Shown one piece after another: positions 53,314 through 62,462 of a stretch of DNA of 64,000 nt (position 1 is its first letter; every line of letters starts with the position of its first letter). The stretch covers positions 151,997-215,996 of the forward strand of contig CAWCKS010000016.1 of the NCBI GenBank assembly GCA_963796195.1. The letters are read 5' to 3'. Source of the stretch: CAWCKS01 sp963796195 (GTDB lineage: Bacteria; Pseudomonadota; Alphaproteobacteria; Rhizobiales; Xanthobacteraceae). A program made the translations under genes and the position numbers. A model generated the notes under the pieces. The model worked only from the letters and a program-made list of their open reading frames with translations, searched no databases and was not told the origin of the DNA.

Positions 53314-54704
53314 CGTACCAGAAACTCGATCCGCCGGTTTTGCGCTTTGCCTTCATCGGTGTCGTTCGATGCCACCGGTTCGGCCTCGCCATAACCGACC
53401 GCTTTCAGGCGATCGATCGGCACGCCGGCGCGCACCATATAATCGACCACTGCCTGCGCGCGACGCTGCGACAGCGCCATGTTGGCGTCGGCGTCGCCGT
53501 CCGTATCGGTGTGTCCGCCAACCTCGATGGCGGCGCTCGGGCAGCGCATCGCCGTCTCGATCATGCGATCGAGCAGGCCGGCGGAGTCGCGGTCGATCGT
53601 CGCCTTGGCGGATTCAAAGCGAATTTTGGATTTCGCCAGCAGTTCGGCAAACAGTTGCTGACAGACGGTCGGGTCGACGGAGCTTGCCGGCGGCTTCGCC
53701 GTGATATCGGCGGTGGCGCGCCAGCCTTGCGGCAAATCGGTGTGCAACTCCGCGCGGATCTGATCGATGGCGAGATCGTAGAATGCGTCGCCCGCAAGCT
53801 TGACGTCGATGTCGGAGACCGTCAGCGCGCCGGTCGACAGCCGCGACAGCGCGCCGAGGGCCTCAATCACACCTTGCGTAAAGCCGGGCGGCGAGCCGAC
53901 GCTGGGCTTGAGATTGTCGACGATCTGCTCATTGAAGAACTTGCGCTTTGCCGCAGCGATGATGGTGCCGTGAATGTTGTTGTCCGGGATGTAGCCGGAC
54001 AGCGTCACGGTTGCGGCGACGGGATCCTTGTTGGCCTGAAAGACGTAAGGCGGCGCCTGGATCGCATTCTCGGTGACCGCAAATCCCTCCGGCAGTTTCT
54101 TCAAGGCATCGGCAATCGCTTCACGCCCGCCGAGCTCGCGCGCCATGCCCTTCAGGCTGACGGAGGAATCCGACAGCACGATCTTGCCGCTGCTCAGGCG
54201 CGCGAGCTGCTCGATCAGGAGCTGGGCCGCACCATCGAATCGCGGCGGCGCGCCGCGCGCATACTCCATCCGGTCGGAGACTTCGGTGTTGCCGGCAAGC
54301 GCCCGCAAGCCGTCGTCGAGCCGGCCACGCGTCGCTGGCGATGGCACGTTGCCTGACAGCGTGAACCGCGTCACATCGCGCTCGCCCGACCAGGCAAACG
54401 GCTTTGCCTCCGGGACGACACGCGTCTTGTCCTGGACGAGGCGCGTTCCAGGAACCGCCGCGACGATCGCAAGCGCGCTTTGCCGACCCTCTTCCGAGAA
54501 GGCATCGGCCGACAGGGTTACGTCGCGGCCATCAGCTTCGACGCGGGCGCGGTCGAGCACGTTGCCCTTCAGCGCGGTGGCGACCCGCCCGGCAAGGTCG
54601 GCCTCCCAGGCGACCGTGCTCACCCAGGCCGCCCAAATCCACAACAACCCCAGAGGTATGAGCCCTGGCCACCACTTCCGGACCCACCTTAAGAGCGTGC
54701 GCAT
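53310..54704 (-). CDS. BON-domain/OmpA-family envelope protein
   Basis: A 464-residue protein with an N-terminal signal anchor (WWPGLIPLGLLWIWAAWVST), repeated BON-like domains (ATALKGNVLDRARVEADGRD, VTLSGYIPDNNIHGTIIAAA) and a C-terminal OmpA peptidoglycan-binding domain (IRFESAKATIDRDSAGLLDR, IEVGGHTDTDGDADANMALS, QRRAQAVVDYMVRAGV, ending GKAQNRRIEFLVR). It would tether the inner membrane to the cell wall. ATG 54704 is chosen over a longer frame. The next gene overlaps its stop. Confidence 0.9.
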   Translation of the reverse strand: MRTLLRWVRKWWPGLIPLGLLWIWAAWVSTVAWEADLAGRVATALKGNVLDRARVEADGRDVTLSADAFSEEGRQSALAIVAAVPGTRLVQDKTRVVPEAKPFAWSGERDVTRFTLSGNVPSPATRGRLDDGLRALAGNTEVSDRMEYARGAPPRFDGAAQLLIEQLARLSSGKIVLSDSSVSLKGMARELGGREAIADALKKLPEGFAVTENAIQAPPYVFQANKDPVAATVTLSGYIPDNNIHGTIIAAAKRKFFNEQIVDNLKPSVGSPPGFTQGVIEALGALSRLSTGALTVSDIDVKLAGDAFYDLAIDQIRAELHTDLPQGWRATADITAKPPASSVDPTVCQQLFAELLAKSKIRFESAKATIDRDSAGLLDRMIETAMRCPSAAIEVGGHTDTDGDADANMALSQRRAQAVVDYMVRAGVPIDRLKAVGYGEAEPVASNDTDEGKAQNRRIEFLVR

Positions 54705-54879
54705 CCAAAGACCTTTGTCCCCAGAAGGACACAAAACAAACCGCCTGCCGGGTGTCAATTTCCAAATGTTTCCCGAGGTTTCGGCCGGTTCGGCTGAAAC
54801 GGCTAACGTTTTCTTCAAGGGTGGCGGTCAGGATGCGACGCGTTCCATTTGACGTGAGCGGACGCGGCGCAATCAAGCG

Positions 54880-55938
54880 ATGAAGAGCATTCGGCACAGC
54901 ATCATTCGCGCCGGACTTGAAGCCCTCTACTTCTCTGGCGCCACTCGCCTGCTGCGCTCGATCTTCGGCGGCGCCGGCACCATCTTCATGCTGCACCACG
55001 TGCGGCCGCCGCGCAGCGACGCATTCCAGCCGAACCGTCATCTCGAGATCACGCCGGAGTTTCTGCGACTGACGCTGGCGCACATCCGCGAGCTCGACGT
55101 CGACATCGTCAGCCTCGACGAGATGCACCGTCGCCTGACCACGGGCGACCTGTCGCGGCGGTTCGCCTGCTTCACTTTCGACGACGGTTATCGCGACAAC
55201 CGCGACCATGCGCTGCCGGTGATGCGCGAGTTCGACGCACCATTTGCGGTCTATGTCGCCGGCGATTTCGCCTGCGGGCACGGCCGGCTGTGGTGGGTCG
55301 CGCTGGAACGCGTGATCAGGAATTCGGACGTGATCGATGCGCCGATCGGCGGCATCGACACCCGCATCGAGGCCTCGACGCCGGAGGCGAAGGCCGAGGC
55401 GTTCGCGAAGCTGCACGACTGGCTACGCGGCATGCCGACCGACCATGAGGTCGCGAGCGCGATGTCGGATCTATGCCGCCGGCATCAGGTCGACGAGACG
55501 GCGATTGCGCCCGAACTCTGCATGTCCTGGCCGGAGCTGAAATCGTTTGCCGCCGATCCCCTGGTCACGATTGGCGCGCACACCATGAGCCATTGCAACC
55601 TCGCACACGCGACGGCCGAGAACGCCGAACGCGAGATGGCGATGAGCCGCAGCGCCGTTCAGAGCAAGCTCGGCCTGCCGGCCGATCATCTTGCCTACCC
55701 CTACGGCGATCGCTTCGCCGCCACCGCGCGCGATTTCGCGATTGCGGCCAAGCTCGGCTTCAAGACCGCGGTGACGACACGGCCGGGCATGATCTTCGCC
55801 GAGAATGCCGCACATCTGACGGCGCTACCGCGGCTATCGCTGAACGGCAATTACCAGGACGAACGGCTGCTCACCGTTTTGACCTCAGGCGCCGCCACCG
55901 CCGTGTGGAACGGCTTTCGCCGTGTCGATGCGGCCTGA
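54880..55938 (+). CDS. Polysaccharide deacetylase family protein (NodB homology)
   Basis: A 352-residue carbohydrate esterase 4-type enzyme. FMLHHVRPPRS opens the domain; the metal site motif 1 is ACFTFDDGYRDNRDHALPVM, motif 2 is VTIGAHTMSHCNLAHATAEN (HxxxH), motif 3 is HLAYPYGDRFAATARDFAIA. It should remove N- or O-acyl groups from a surface or capsular polysaccharide. No clear signal peptide is seen. The ATP-grasp gene overlaps its end. Confidence 0.9.
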   Translation: MKSIRHSIIRAGLEALYFSGATRLLRSIFGGAGTIFMLHHVRPPRSDAFQPNRHLEITPEFLRLTLAHIRELDVDIVSLDEMHRRLTTGDLSRRFACFTFDDGYRDNRDHALPVMREFDAPFAVYVAGDFACGHGRLWWVALERVIRNSDVIDAPIGGIDTRIEASTPEAKAEAFAKLHDWLRGMPTDHEVASAMSDLCRRHQVDETAIAPELCMSWPELKSFAADPLVTIGAHTMSHCNLAHATAENAEREMAMSRSAVQSKLGLPADHLAYPYGDRFAATARDFAIAAKLGFKTAVTTRPGMIFAENAAHLTALPRLSLNGNYQDERLLTVLTSGAATAVWNGFRRVDAA

Positions 55939-57109
55939 TCCGAAGATGATACCAGGCGTACCGCTCGCCGGCGTCGTCTTGCTTGGCGGCGCGCATGGCG
56001 CGCTCGCGATGGCACGGAGCTTTGGGCGACTTGGCATTCCCGTTGCGCTCGTCACCAACGATCATCCGCTGCCGCGCTGGTCGCGCTTCGTCCGTCATCA
56101 ATTCGACTGGCCGGGGCCCGAAGCCGCGGATGCCGCCAGCAACCTGCTCGTGCTCGCCGACACGTACGGTTTCCGCAACTGGCTGCTGCTGCCGTGCGGC
56201 GACGCCGAGGTGAAGCTGGTTGCGTCGGAACAGCCGCGGCTCGGCGGTACGTTCCGGCTGTTCGGCTCGGGTTGGGAAATCCTGAACTCGCTGTGCGACA
56301 AGCAGTTGCTGGCACAGCGTGCCGCGGAGGCCGGCATCGCCGTGCCGAAGAATTTTCGCGTGCGCTCGGACAGCGACGCCGCATGCAATCGATATGGCCT
56401 TCCCGGTCGTGCTGAAACCCGCGCAGCGCCTGGCGTGGAACGCCTTTACGCGCGCAAAAGCCTGGCGCGCGAATACGTGGGACGAGTTCGTGGCCCGCTA
56501 TCGCGAGGCCGCCGAGCTGGTCGGGCCCGACAACGTCGTGGTGCAGGAACTGATCGAGGGCGGCGGCGAGACGCAGTTCTCCTACGTCGCGCTGTGGCAC
56601 CGGGGCGTGCCGGTCATGGACATGACCGCGCGGCGGACACGGCAATATCCGATCGAGTTCAGCTACACGTCTACGTTCGTCGAGGTCTGGCCGAACGAAG
56701 CGGTGCGGCAGGCGTCGATCAAGCTGCTCGGCGCGAGCAACTTCGAGGGGCTGGTCGAGATCGAGTACAAGTTCGACGCCCGCGAGCAGGTTCACAAGAT
56801 CCTTGACGTCAATCCGCGGCCATGGTCATGGATCGCGCTGTGCGACGCGGCGGGTTTGAATTTTGCGCAGGCGATACTGGATATCGCCAGTGGCAAGCCG
56901 GTGCAACCGGCCGCGGCCAAAACCGACGTTGCGTGGGTCCATACAACACGCGATACGCGGCGGCATTGCAGCTGATGCGCAGCGATCAGCTCAATATCGA
57001 CGTCTATCTCGCGAAGCCTGAAGCGCCGCCTGGTGTTCTCGACCTTCGCCGCTCGATGATCCGATGCCAGCAATCGTCGATATTCCGATCACGCTCTATC
57101 GCGTCATAA
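55928..57109 (+). CDS. ATP-grasp carboxylate-amine ligase-like protein, frameshifted
   Basis: An ATP-grasp enzyme of about 390 residues. The N-terminal Rossmann-like part is GVVLLGGAHGALAMARSFGR, with DKQLLAQRAAEAGIAVPKNF in the first frame. Near 56390 one extra base moves the frame to AIDMAFPVVLKPAQRLAWNA, VVVQELIEGGGETQFSYVAL (ATP lid) and KILDVNPRPWSWIALCDAAG (Mg-binding Glu/Asn region). Near 56950-57040 further breaks fragment the C-terminus (AALQLMRSDQLNIDVYL, SLKRRLVFSTFA, PMPAIVDIPITLY), so the end is uncertain. Overlap with the deacetylase suggests they modify the same polysaccharide or lipid carrier. Confidence 0.78.
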
Positions 57110-57179
57110 CGCGCCGCCTCTTCAGTTCATGCGCGCCACCGGATAAGCTCGATGCAGTAAAACTGGAGCTGACCGACCC

Positions 57180-57563
57180 ATGCCGGACCATACAGCCGCG
57201 ATTGCCGCGGCGATGAAATGCCTCGACGACTTCATGGCCGCCTTCAACGCGCGCGATCCCGAGGCCCACGCCAAGACATTCAACTTTCCATCGGTGCGTA
57301 TCGCGTCCGGCAAGATGGTGATCCTCAACAAGGAAGACTTCACGCCGAAACGCTATCAGACCGAAGCGCTGAAGGAATGGGATCACTCGAAGTGGGACCG
57401 CCGCAACGTCATCCACGCCGGCGCCGACAAGGTGCACTTCGACACCCGCTTCACGCGCTACCGCAAGGACGGCAGCGTGATCAGCGGCTACAATTCAATC
57501 TACATCGTGACGAACGAAAACGGCCACTGGGGCGTCAAGGCGCGCTCGAGTTTTGCGCCGTAA
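57180..57563 (+). CDS. SnoaL/NTF2-like hypothetical protein
   Basis: A 127-residue protein: helical N-terminus (IAAAMKCLDDFMAAFNARDP), then FNFPSVRIASGKMVILNKED, and beta strands VHFDTRFTRYRKDGSVISGY and SIYIVTNENGHWGVKARSSF, as in NTF2-like folds. Similar small proteins in soil bacteria are uncharacterised. ATG 57180 has no strong Shine-Dalgarno but the frame is clean. Confidence 0.8.
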   Translation: MPDHTAAIAAAMKCLDDFMAAFNARDPEAHAKTFNFPSVRIASGKMVILNKEDFTPKRYQTEALKEWDHSKWDRRNVIHAGADKVHFDTRFTRYRKDGSVISGYNSIYIVTNENGHWGVKARSSFAP

Positions 57564-57653
57564 GACCACGCACCACCGGTGACGCGCAATCGACTGAGAC
57601 AGCAACGATTTTTCGCGATTTTCGTGCGAGTCTTGGCGCGATTAAATCTGCGT

Positions 57654-58458
57654 TCAGTTCTTCGCCTTGAACCGCGCGCCCTTGGGCGGCGGGTCGTTCG
57701 GCGGACCGGCAAAGCATTGCGCCAGCGCCATCCATTGCCGCGCCACGTCGCCAACCACGCGAAGCGAGGTATCGCCGACGTTGCGGGTCTGCGTCACGAC
57801 CTGGCAGAACTCGACGCCGTCGCCTTCGACCGCATTCTCCGCCGATGGCGCGTTCCATTCCCAGATCGCACCTGACGGAGCTGTCAGCCGCACATAGGGC
57901 ACCTCGCCCGGCGGCGACTGCTTGCGGTTGGCAAACGTCCAGCCGAAGGTGCGCACGCCGATCTCGGCGACATTGCGCAGGCGATCATGGAACACGCGCT
58001 CGCGTCCCATCACGTCATAAATTTCCTGGCCGTGCGCCCAGGTCTCCATCTGCCGCGCCGTGGTGAACATTTTGACCGCCATGGTCGGCCCGGCCCAGCT
58101 CAGGCGCGCCGCCGGATCTTTTGCCGCCAGCAAGTCGCACAGCTGTTCCAGCTGCGCCCACCAGCGCGCCAGCAACGCCTTGCCACGCAGGCCGGGATAA
58201 CGCTCGCGCGTCTCCGCGATCAGCGACTGCCCGCCCTTGCGCTTGTCCTGGATGTCACGCCGCAACGCCTCGTATTCGGCGGGGTCGCGCACCGAGGCCG
58301 CCGCGTTGAGGTCGCCCGAATGCAGGTGCAGCACGACGTCGTTGACGGTCCAGTCCTTGAACAGCGTCTTGCGCTCCCAGTCGCTGTCGCTGAGCGTCAA
58401 GCAGGAGGGCGCGGAGTTCGGCGCCTTCGTCGTGAAAATCGGTGATCTGCTGGAGCAT
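57654..58458 (-). CDS. TIGR03084-type DinB-like metal-binding protein, frameshifted at 58401
   Basis: A protein of about 267 residues of the DinB/mycothiol maleylpyruvate isomerase superfamily. It starts at ATG 58458 with MLQQITDFHDEGAELRALLL; one extra base at about 58401 then shifts to TLSDSDWERKTLFKDWTVND. Metal-binding histidines occur in VVLHLHSGDLNAAA and METWAHGQEIYDVMG. The C-terminal domain ends VGDVARQWMALAQCF. The span is 3n+1. Function unknown; thiol-dependent isomerase or transferase activity is possible. Confidence 0.85.
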
Positions 58459-58504
58459 TTCTCTCGTTGCCTCGCGGCGCGCCCTGTGCACGGCGTGCCG
58501 CGTC

Positions 58505-60046
58505 TTACCACCAGCCCCTTGGTTGATAATAGTACTGGCGACCGCGCGGACGCGTGATGCCAGTCTGCGAATTCCGATTGGGCGGCGGCGAGAAAAAGGT
58601 CCCCAAGCCACCACCGCCCCAGAAGTCGTCGCTCACAACGGCGACATCAGCCGTCGGCTGGCGCGTGATGAAGCCGCCCTGGGGCTGGTTGCTCAGCACG
58701 GCGACGAACTCGGTGCGATAGTTGGTCTCGCTACTGAGCGGTTCGTCCGAGATGACGATCGAGGATCGCGGCACGGCGGTCGGCGCGATGCGATCGAGCA
58801 CGTCCTGCGGAATGGTGATGCGGTCGAGCGCGTCCCTGGCATCGTCGGCGTTGTCGATCGTGACCACCGTCCAGCGCAGGCCCGCGTCGTTCTGCGCCAT
58901 CGCCGTGAACACATGGGTGCCGATCGGCCTGTCGGGATCGCGGATCGCGACCGGGACCTCGATGCTCGCATCGAAAACCTCGCCGCCGTCCGGAACGGGC
59001 TTGTGGGTGTCGCGCCGCACGTAAAGCGTCTGCGTCGCGCGGCTAATGAAGACCGAGACCGGCTCGAGCGCGAGCTTCGCCTCGCGCGCCGCTTTGGCAG
59101 TGGCTGCTTTCTTGCTCTCGGCCGCCTTGGCGGCGTCCTTTGCTGTGGCGGCCGCTTCGAGCTTCGACTTCGCGTCGGCCCTGGCGGTGTCGAGCTGGGT
59201 CTGCGCTTCTGCGGCCGCAGGCGCGGCCTTCTGTTTCAGGTTCTCGGCTCGCGCTCTGGCCTGGTCCGTCTTTGCGCCGGCGAGTGCCTTCTCGGCGAAC
59301 GCGAGCTCGGCGGCGGCACGGGTCTTGAGCCGCTCCAGCTTGCGAACCGACGCCGTGAGCGCTGGCATCTCGCGCGCCGCCGTCACGGCGGCTTTCTTCG
59401 CCTCGTCGGCCGTCGTGGCGGCCTCCGCGGCCTCGCGAGCGAGCGTCTCGGCACGCGCCGGAGCAGCCGCGACTGCGTCCCGGTTCGGCACGAATAGCGC
59501 CTTGTGGGAAAACTCGACCGGAGCCGCATCGCTCGGCGAGATGATCACCCGCATCCCGATCCACGTCTTGTCGAACAGCTTCTCCGCAAAGCCGTAGGGC
59601 ATCCGCACGCAGCCGTGTGAGGCAGCGTAACCGGGCAGCGGCCCGCCGTGCAGCGCGATACCGTTCCAGGTGATGCGCTGCATGTTCGGCATCCAGGCGT
59701 CGTCATACATCGTCGAGTGGTGGTCCTTGTCCTTCTCGAGGACGGCAAAGACACCGGCCGGAGTCTCACGTCCTGCAATGCCGGTCGACACCGGTGCGCG
59801 CAGGATCCAGCCCTCGGCGTCGTAGAAAGTCACCTGCTGGCTCTTGATCGACACGATCGCCATGATCGGCTCGCCTGCCTCGCGCGGCGCCGTCGCCTCG
59901 GTGGGTGGCGCGGGGCGCGCCTGTCTCGCCGCGGCGCCGGCTGTCAGCGCCGTCAGTACGGCCATCGCCGCGAGCGTCACAATGGCGGGAGACCCCCAAC
60001 GCTGCATCGCCCCGGTGGATTGTGCACTCGCAAATCGACTTACCAT
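58505..60046 (-). CDS. L,D-transpeptidase (YkuD domain) with Ala-rich coiled coil
   Basis: A 513-residue exported protein. After a membrane/signal segment (AIVTLAAMAVLTALTAGAAA) comes a YkuD domain: IVSIKSQQVTFYDAEGWILR, TPAGVFAVLEKDKDHHSTMY and the active site GIALHGGPLPGYAASHGCVR with the catalytic cysteine. Residues about 215-325 are an alanine/lysine/glutamate-rich coiled coil. The C-terminal third has YkuD-like strands (VSVFISRATQTLYVRRDTHK, FDASIEVPVAIRDPDRPIGT) but no second HGxxxxHGC, so it appears to be a decayed or substrate-binding copy. It probably forms 3-3 cross-links or tethers proteins to peptidoglycan. Confidence 0.9.
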   Translation of the reverse strand: MVSRFASAQSTGAMQRWGSPAIVTLAAMAVLTALTAGAAARQARPAPPTEATAPREAGEPIMAIVSIKSQQVTFYDAEGWILRAPVSTGIAGRETPAGVFAVLEKDKDHHSTMYDDAWMPNMQRITWNGIALHGGPLPGYAASHGCVRMPYGFAEKLFDKTWIGMRVIISPSDAAPVEFSHKALFVPNRDAVAAAPARAETLAREAAEAATTADEAKKAAVTAAREMPALTASVRKLERLKTRAAAELAFAEKALAGAKTDQARARAENLKQKAAPAAAEAQTQLDTARADAKSKLEAAATAKDAAKAAESKKAATAKAAREAKLALEPVSVFISRATQTLYVRRDTHKPVPDGGEVFDASIEVPVAIRDPDRPIGTHVFTAMAQNDAGLRWTVVTIDNADDARDALDRITIPQDVLDRIAPTAVPRSSIVISDEPLSSETNYRTEFVAVLSNQPQGGFITRQPTADVAVVSDDFWGGGGLGTFFSPPPNRNSQTGITRPRGRQYYYQPRGWW

Positions 60047-60356
60047 GCCATGCCCCGGTTGAAATGCTTGTCCGCGCTTGTGTCGATCACGTGTCAGATC
60101 GCGATTTTCGGGTTGACTAACCGCCACCATCCACGCCGCCAATTCGCTCGTCGGGACTATCGGAATGTTCCGGTGGCAAATCTCTCATATACGACCGCCC
60201 AAGCAGGAGGAAGGCTGGGCCGCGGCTGGAATTGGGCACCAAGCCGACTTGGTGATCGCATCTTGCGATGGCCGTTGTGCGGTGATGACCGGAAGTGAGC
60301 GCCTTGCGGTCAAACCGACGTGTTTGACCCCAAAGCGGACCTCACATGGTAAACTA
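60047..60356. other. Intergenic region of 310 bases with no recognised gene
   Basis: No convincing coding frame, repeat or RNA gene is seen. It separates the transpeptidase from the accessory tail, and base composition begins to fall here. Confidence 0.5.
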
Positions 60357-60830
60357 TCACTGCACGGGTACCGACGAGCCGGTCCGTCGCTTTGCCAGCC
60401 ACCAATACAGCCCAGCCGTTATCAGCCCGGCGAGCGGAAACAATGCAGTGATCGGATCGGCAGCCCAGCGGAGGAAGAATACAAAGTAATTCCCAATCGG
60501 GGGGCCAGAGTCGGGACGACTGCCCCAAGCAATCAATGTCAGCGATACGAATATCACTGCGCCCAGCACCGATCCAAGCAGGCAGACCTTAAAGCCGGTC
60601 ATTTGTCGCGTCAAAGAGAGCAAGAACAGGCAAGGCAGGAAGAGGAATATTGTGGTGCCATAAGACACGATGCAGCCTGCGACCAGCATTGGCAGGAATG
60701 CCACCAACCAGTCCTCCTTCAAGAAGATCATCATCGTGGCGCTGAAAATCACCGGCACCAACAACGGCGCCAGGATCAGGCTTGTCCAACTAAATCGCAT
60801 CGCCGTCATTTCACGGAATGTCTCAGGCAT
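60357..60830 (-). CDS. Four-helix membrane protein of unknown function
   Basis: A 157-residue protein with four hydrophobic segments (LILAPLLVPVIFSATMMIFL, FLPMLVAGCIVSYGTTIFLF, KVCLLGSVLGAVIFVSLTLI, PITALFPLAGLITAGLYWWL) and a short basic tail AKRRTGSSVPVQ. The start may be at 60830 or at the in-frame ATG seven codons later (MTAMRFSW). Codon use is less GC-rich than in the preceding genes, in keeping with an accessory region. No family recognised. Confidence 0.75.
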   Translation of the reverse strand: MPETFREMTAMRFSWTSLILAPLLVPVIFSATMMIFLKEDWLVAFLPMLVAGCIVSYGTTIFLFLPCLFLLSLTRQMTGFKVCLLGSVLGAVIFVSLTLIAWGSRPDSGPPIGNYFVFFLRWAADPITALFPLAGLITAGLYWWLAKRRTGSSVPVQ

Positions 60831-60955
60831 TTAGGCTAAGTCCGCCGCAGACATGATCGCACGAACATTTGGGTCCTTGCCACGGCATAAACGAGGACGT
60901 CCGTCTGGTAGCGGGGAAGAGCGGAAGAGAGCCAGGCCAACGCGACTTCCGAACA

Positions 60956-61113
60956 TCACCCAGAACGGACCTCCCAAATCTTTTGGTCGCTTTTGCCGAT
61001 GTTTTCGTTCAACCGGCTCAGGCGCTTGAACTCCTCAAAACGGTCAGCATACCGCTTGCCTTCTGCCGCCAAGGCGCTCGGTGTCAGCCTGCCGTCAGTA
61101 TTGCCAATGAACG
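60956..61113 (-). pseudogene. Gene remnant joined to the truncated transposase
   Basis: The frame reading TSFIGNTDGRLTPSALAAEG, KRYADRFEEFKRLSRLNENI and GKSDQKIWEVRSG to a stop at 60956 looks like the charged C-terminal helix of a normal protein. It begins exactly where the transposase loses similarity, so it is either the end of a gene interrupted by the insertion sequence or a chance frame. The parent gene is not recognised. Confidence 0.35.
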
Positions 61114-61856
61114 AAGTCCTTGGCGAGCCTGCGGCATCGGCCGAGCCAGGCAAAGGTCCGTTCGACCACCCATCTGCGCGGGAGAACTTCGAAGCCTTGT
61201 GCGGTATCGGAGCGCTTGATGATCTCGATGGTCCATTTTCCAAATGCAGTCATCGCGCCGCGCAGCTTGTCGCCGGCATAGCCGCCGTCAGCAAAAATAT
61301 GGCGCAGCCATGGATAGAGCGAACGGATCGACGCGAGCACGCCGACGGCGCCGTCGCGATCCTGGATGTCGGCCGGGTGAACCTCCAAGCCGACCAGATG
61401 TCCGGCTGTGTCGGTGACAATGTGTCGCTTGCGGCCCTTGATCTTCTTGCCTGCATCGTAACCGCGCGGACCGCCGCTTTCTGTCGTCTTCACCGATTGG
61501 CTGTCGATCATCCCGGCCGACGGGCTCGCCTCGCGCCCCTCGCGATCACGCGAAGCCATCACCAGCGCGTGGTTGATGGTCGCGAACCTGCCATCCCGAG
61601 ACCAGCCGTAGAAATAGCCCTGCACAGTCGAATACGGCGGAAAGTCCTTTGGCATCTGCCGCCACTGGCAACCCGTCGATGCCATATACAAAATTGCGTT
61701 CACCACCGAGCGCAGGTCCACCGTTCGCGGCCGACCGATTGGACCCGCCATCGGCATGAATGGCTCGACCAACGCCCACTCGTCTTCCGTCATGTCGCTT
61801 GCGTAGCGCAGCCCATCACGCACATATTGCCGTCGAGTGATTTCAGTCCAGGCCAC
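61095..61856 (-). CDS. IS5-family transposase, 3' truncated
   Basis: A 253-residue DDE transposase of the IS5 (IS427/IS1031-like) group. N-terminal ITRRQYVRDGLRYASDMTED and ILYMASTGCQWRQMPKDFPP; catalytic Asp in SAGMIDSQSVKTTESGGPRG, second Asp in RHIFADGGYAGDKLRGAM, and the Glu in EVLPRRWVVERTFAWLGRCR. Family members continue about 25-30 residues beyond RRLAKDFE; this one diverges after KDF and stops at VHWQY. Terminal inverted repeats are not evident. Probably an inactive relic. Confidence 0.9.
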   Translation of the reverse strand: MAWTEITRRQYVRDGLRYASDMTEDEWALVEPFMPMAGPIGRPRTVDLRSVVNAILYMASTGCQWRQMPKDFPPYSTVQGYFYGWSRDGRFATINHALVMASRDREGREASPSAGMIDSQSVKTTESGGPRGYDAGKKIKGRKRHIVTDTAGHLVGLEVHPADIQDRDGAVGVLASIRSLYPWLRHIFADGGYAGDKLRGAMTAFGKWTIEIIKRSDTAQGFEVLPRRWVVERTFAWLGRCRRLAKDFVHWQY

Positions 61857-62065
61857 TGAGAGCAGGCGGCACGACTAACGGTGGGACAACTTTGAGATAT
61901 CGCTAGCGCCCGATCTTCGTCACGGCAGTCTCGTCATTTATTTCGGCGGACCATCTTCACACCGAGGACGCTGCTGCCAAAGGCAGGGCGACGGCCGAAA
62001 CGGCGCTAATGACCCCGCAGCAGACTTTGACTAAGCGGAGGTGGCTGGCCGGTTGTAAGCAGGCT

Positions 62066-62242
62066 CTAGCCGCACGACCTAGCCGCGGCTAGAATTTCTT
62101 CCAGTGTTTGCACTGCGCCACACGCGTCGCACCGATAAGTGTCCAGCCGAGGCAATCCGCCGAGCTTTGGAATGGTACGAACGAGCCTCATATAGTGCTC
62201 GCAGCCCTCGCAATATGGCGGACATCTTTTGCTGTTTTCCAT
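62066..62242 (-). CDS. Zinc-ribbon-like miniprotein (58 residues)
   Basis: Starts at ATG 62242: MENSKRCPPYCEGCEHYMRL, then VRTIPKLGGLPRLDTYRCDA, CGAVQTLEEILAAARSCG. Cysteine pairs CPPYCEGC and CDACG look like two knuckles of a zinc ribbon. An FNR/FixK-like site lies 36-49 bases before the start. Similar small cysteine proteins are frequent in Bradyrhizobium accessory regions, but no function is known. Confidence 0.68.
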   Translation of the reverse strand: MENSKRCPPYCEGCEHYMRLVRTIPKLGGLPRLDTYRCDACGAVQTLEEILAAARSCG

Positions 62243-62277
62243 GAAGAAAAAGCTTGCGCCGATGCCGCGATGCCCGC

Positions 62278-62291
62278 CTGATCTAAATCAA
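62278..62291. promoter_or_regulatory. FNR/FixK-like box (CTGAT-N4-ATCAA)
   Basis: CTGATCTAAATCAA differs from the FNR/FixK consensus TTGAT-N4-ATCAA at one position. It sits between the divergent zinc-ribbon gene (36 bases away) and the Crp/Fnr regulator gene (about 170 bases away). Placement fits control of the miniprotein by low oxygen; the evidence is a single motif match. Confidence 0.5.
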
Positions 62292-62462
62292 GAAGCAATA
62301 TCCGTAAGACTACTTGGGTCACCCAAGGGCATCGGTCGCTATCAGGTGACAATTGAGCTTGATGACCGAATGGGTGATCAAAATAATTTCCACTAAAGAG
62401 ACCGCTATCTAGGGTTTGTCCGATCGACGACCTTGTGATTGCCGTCGGAAGGGGGACCCGTC

